A stretch of DNA of 64,000 bases. Origin: Leptospira brenneri. Lineage in GTDB: Bacteria > Spirochaetota > Leptospiria > Leptospirales > Leptospiraceae. Position 1 is the stretch's first letter. Every line of letters starts with the position of its first letter. The translations under genes and the position numbers were made by a program. The stretch is from NCBI RefSeq assembly GCF_002812125.1, contig NZ_NPDQ01000004.1, positions 310,001 through 374,000 of the forward strand. Direction: 5' to 3'. The notes under the pieces are model-generated. The model made no database searches. It was given only the letters and a program-made list of their open reading frames with translations, and was not told where the DNA came from. Of this stretch, positions 63,667 through 64,000 are shown piece after piece.

Positions 63667-64000
63667 ATGAAACTCCAGAAAAAAACTCTTCTTTACGACT
63701 TCCTCATTAAATTAGTAAGTTTCACAAAGGGTTTAATTTTCCACTCCGTTGAAGAAAATTTCACAGACAGTTCTGAATCTTTAGAAACACCTTACCCTTC
63801 TGCTCTACTCTGCAATCATGTTTCGGAGGCGGACATCGTTTCCCTTTCCTTCGTTTACCCAAGACTCAAACCAAAAATCAAAATGATCATTCCCGCAAGA
63901 GAAGACATTTTAAAACCTGGATTTTTACAAAAAGAATTTAGGACAAAAGGAATTCTTAAATGGATTTTTAAATTCGTAGATGCTACAAAAATTATACCCA
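63667..64000 (+). CDS. Acyltransferase, PlsC-like, partial (cut by window end)
   Basis: The frame opens at ATG 63667, has an in-frame stop four codons upstream, and runs open to the end of the window (111 codons). The readable part has YPSALLCNHVSEADIVSLSF near residue 48, with His-x4-Asp as in the catalytic motif of 1-acyl-glycerol-3-phosphate acyltransferases (NHxxxxD), followed by MIIPAREDILKPGFLQKEF, similar to the substrate-binding region. It likely acylates a lipid at the inner membrane. It is divergent from the polysaccharide locus and is probably a flanking chromosomal gene. Confidence 0.75.
   Translation, partial: MKLQKKTLLYDFLIKLVSFTKGLIFHSVEENFTDSSESLETPYPSALLCNHVSEADIVSLSFVYPRLKPKIKMIIPAREDILKPGFLQKEFRTKGILKWIFKFVDATKIIP

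Noticed and set aside
1..64000. CRISPR arrays, insertion sequences, tRNA genes or phage genes
   Set aside because: I saw no regularly spaced repeats, transposase motifs, cloverleaf sequence or phage structural genes on either strand, though short or degenerate examples could escape reading by eye.

Overview
The window looks like a spirochaete of the genus Leptospira. It is AT-rich, it carries one very large surface-polysaccharide (rfb/O-antigen) locus read almost entirely on the minus strand, and it combines a complete Campylobacter-type legionaminic acid pathway, a dTDP-rhamnose operon and an EPS-associated MarR-type regulator at the head of the locus. The genus call is inference from gene content; species cannot be decided from the sequence.

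Layout, following minus-strand transcription from right to left. At 63.67-64 kb (plus strand, cut by the window edge) is a PlsC-like acyltransferase. About 600 bases of non-coding DNA follow, with two tandem GTTCA-N5-TGAAC palindromes in front of the regulator (62.7-63.1 kb). Next come a GDP-fucose-synthase-like reductase, a D-2-hydroxyacid dehydrogenase and an MsbA/PglK-like ABC exporter (58.9-62.7 kb). A legionaminic acid operon (legB, legC, legH, legI, legG, ptmE, ptmF, legF, ptmA) fills 46.5-58.7 kb. It is interrupted by an amidotransferase/HisF/HisH amidine module and by one of two FkbM methyltransferases; a sulfotransferase-like gene and a 6-phosphogluconolactonase-family gene follow to 44.0 kb.

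From 43.8 to 34.9 kb lies a tightly packed cassette: SDR enzyme, HAD phosphatase, HpcH/HpaI pyruvate aldolase, KdsB-like CMP-sugar synthetase, GT-B-like protein, methyltransferase, NeuA-like CMP-sugar synthetase, methyltransferase, second GT-B-like protein. I read this as a possible aldolase-based route to a CMP-activated 3-deoxy-ulosonic acid, and it is the most novel-looking system here. Then come a GT2, a PLP aminotransferase fused to a FemAB/CelD-like acyltransferase, a NodB-type deacetylase and a GT4 (29.4-34.9 kb).

From 29.4 to 16.5 kb is a module like that of E. coli O145: amidotransferase (WbuX type), HisH-like, HisF-like, then fnlA, a GT-C-like membrane protein, fnlB, fnlC, a GT4, a polyprenyl-phosphate sugar-phosphotransferase, Wzy and Wzx. 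This fits UDP-L-FucNAc made for conversion to its acetamidino form, chain initiation, polymerisation and flipping. From 16.5 to 5.4 kb are further transferases, membrane proteins, an FAD oxidoreductase and UDP-galactopyranose mutase, with two lone plus-strand transferase genes. The last operon (0-5.2 kb) is rmlC-rmlB-rmlA-rmlD followed by two GT2 genes and the first codons of a membrane protein that leaves the window.

Together the genes predict a complex O-polysaccharide with rhamnose, galactofuranose, amidinated L-FucNAc, amidinated legionaminic acid, probably another ulosonic acid, and methyl and sulfate decoration. I saw no tRNA, rRNA, CRISPR array or insertion sequence.
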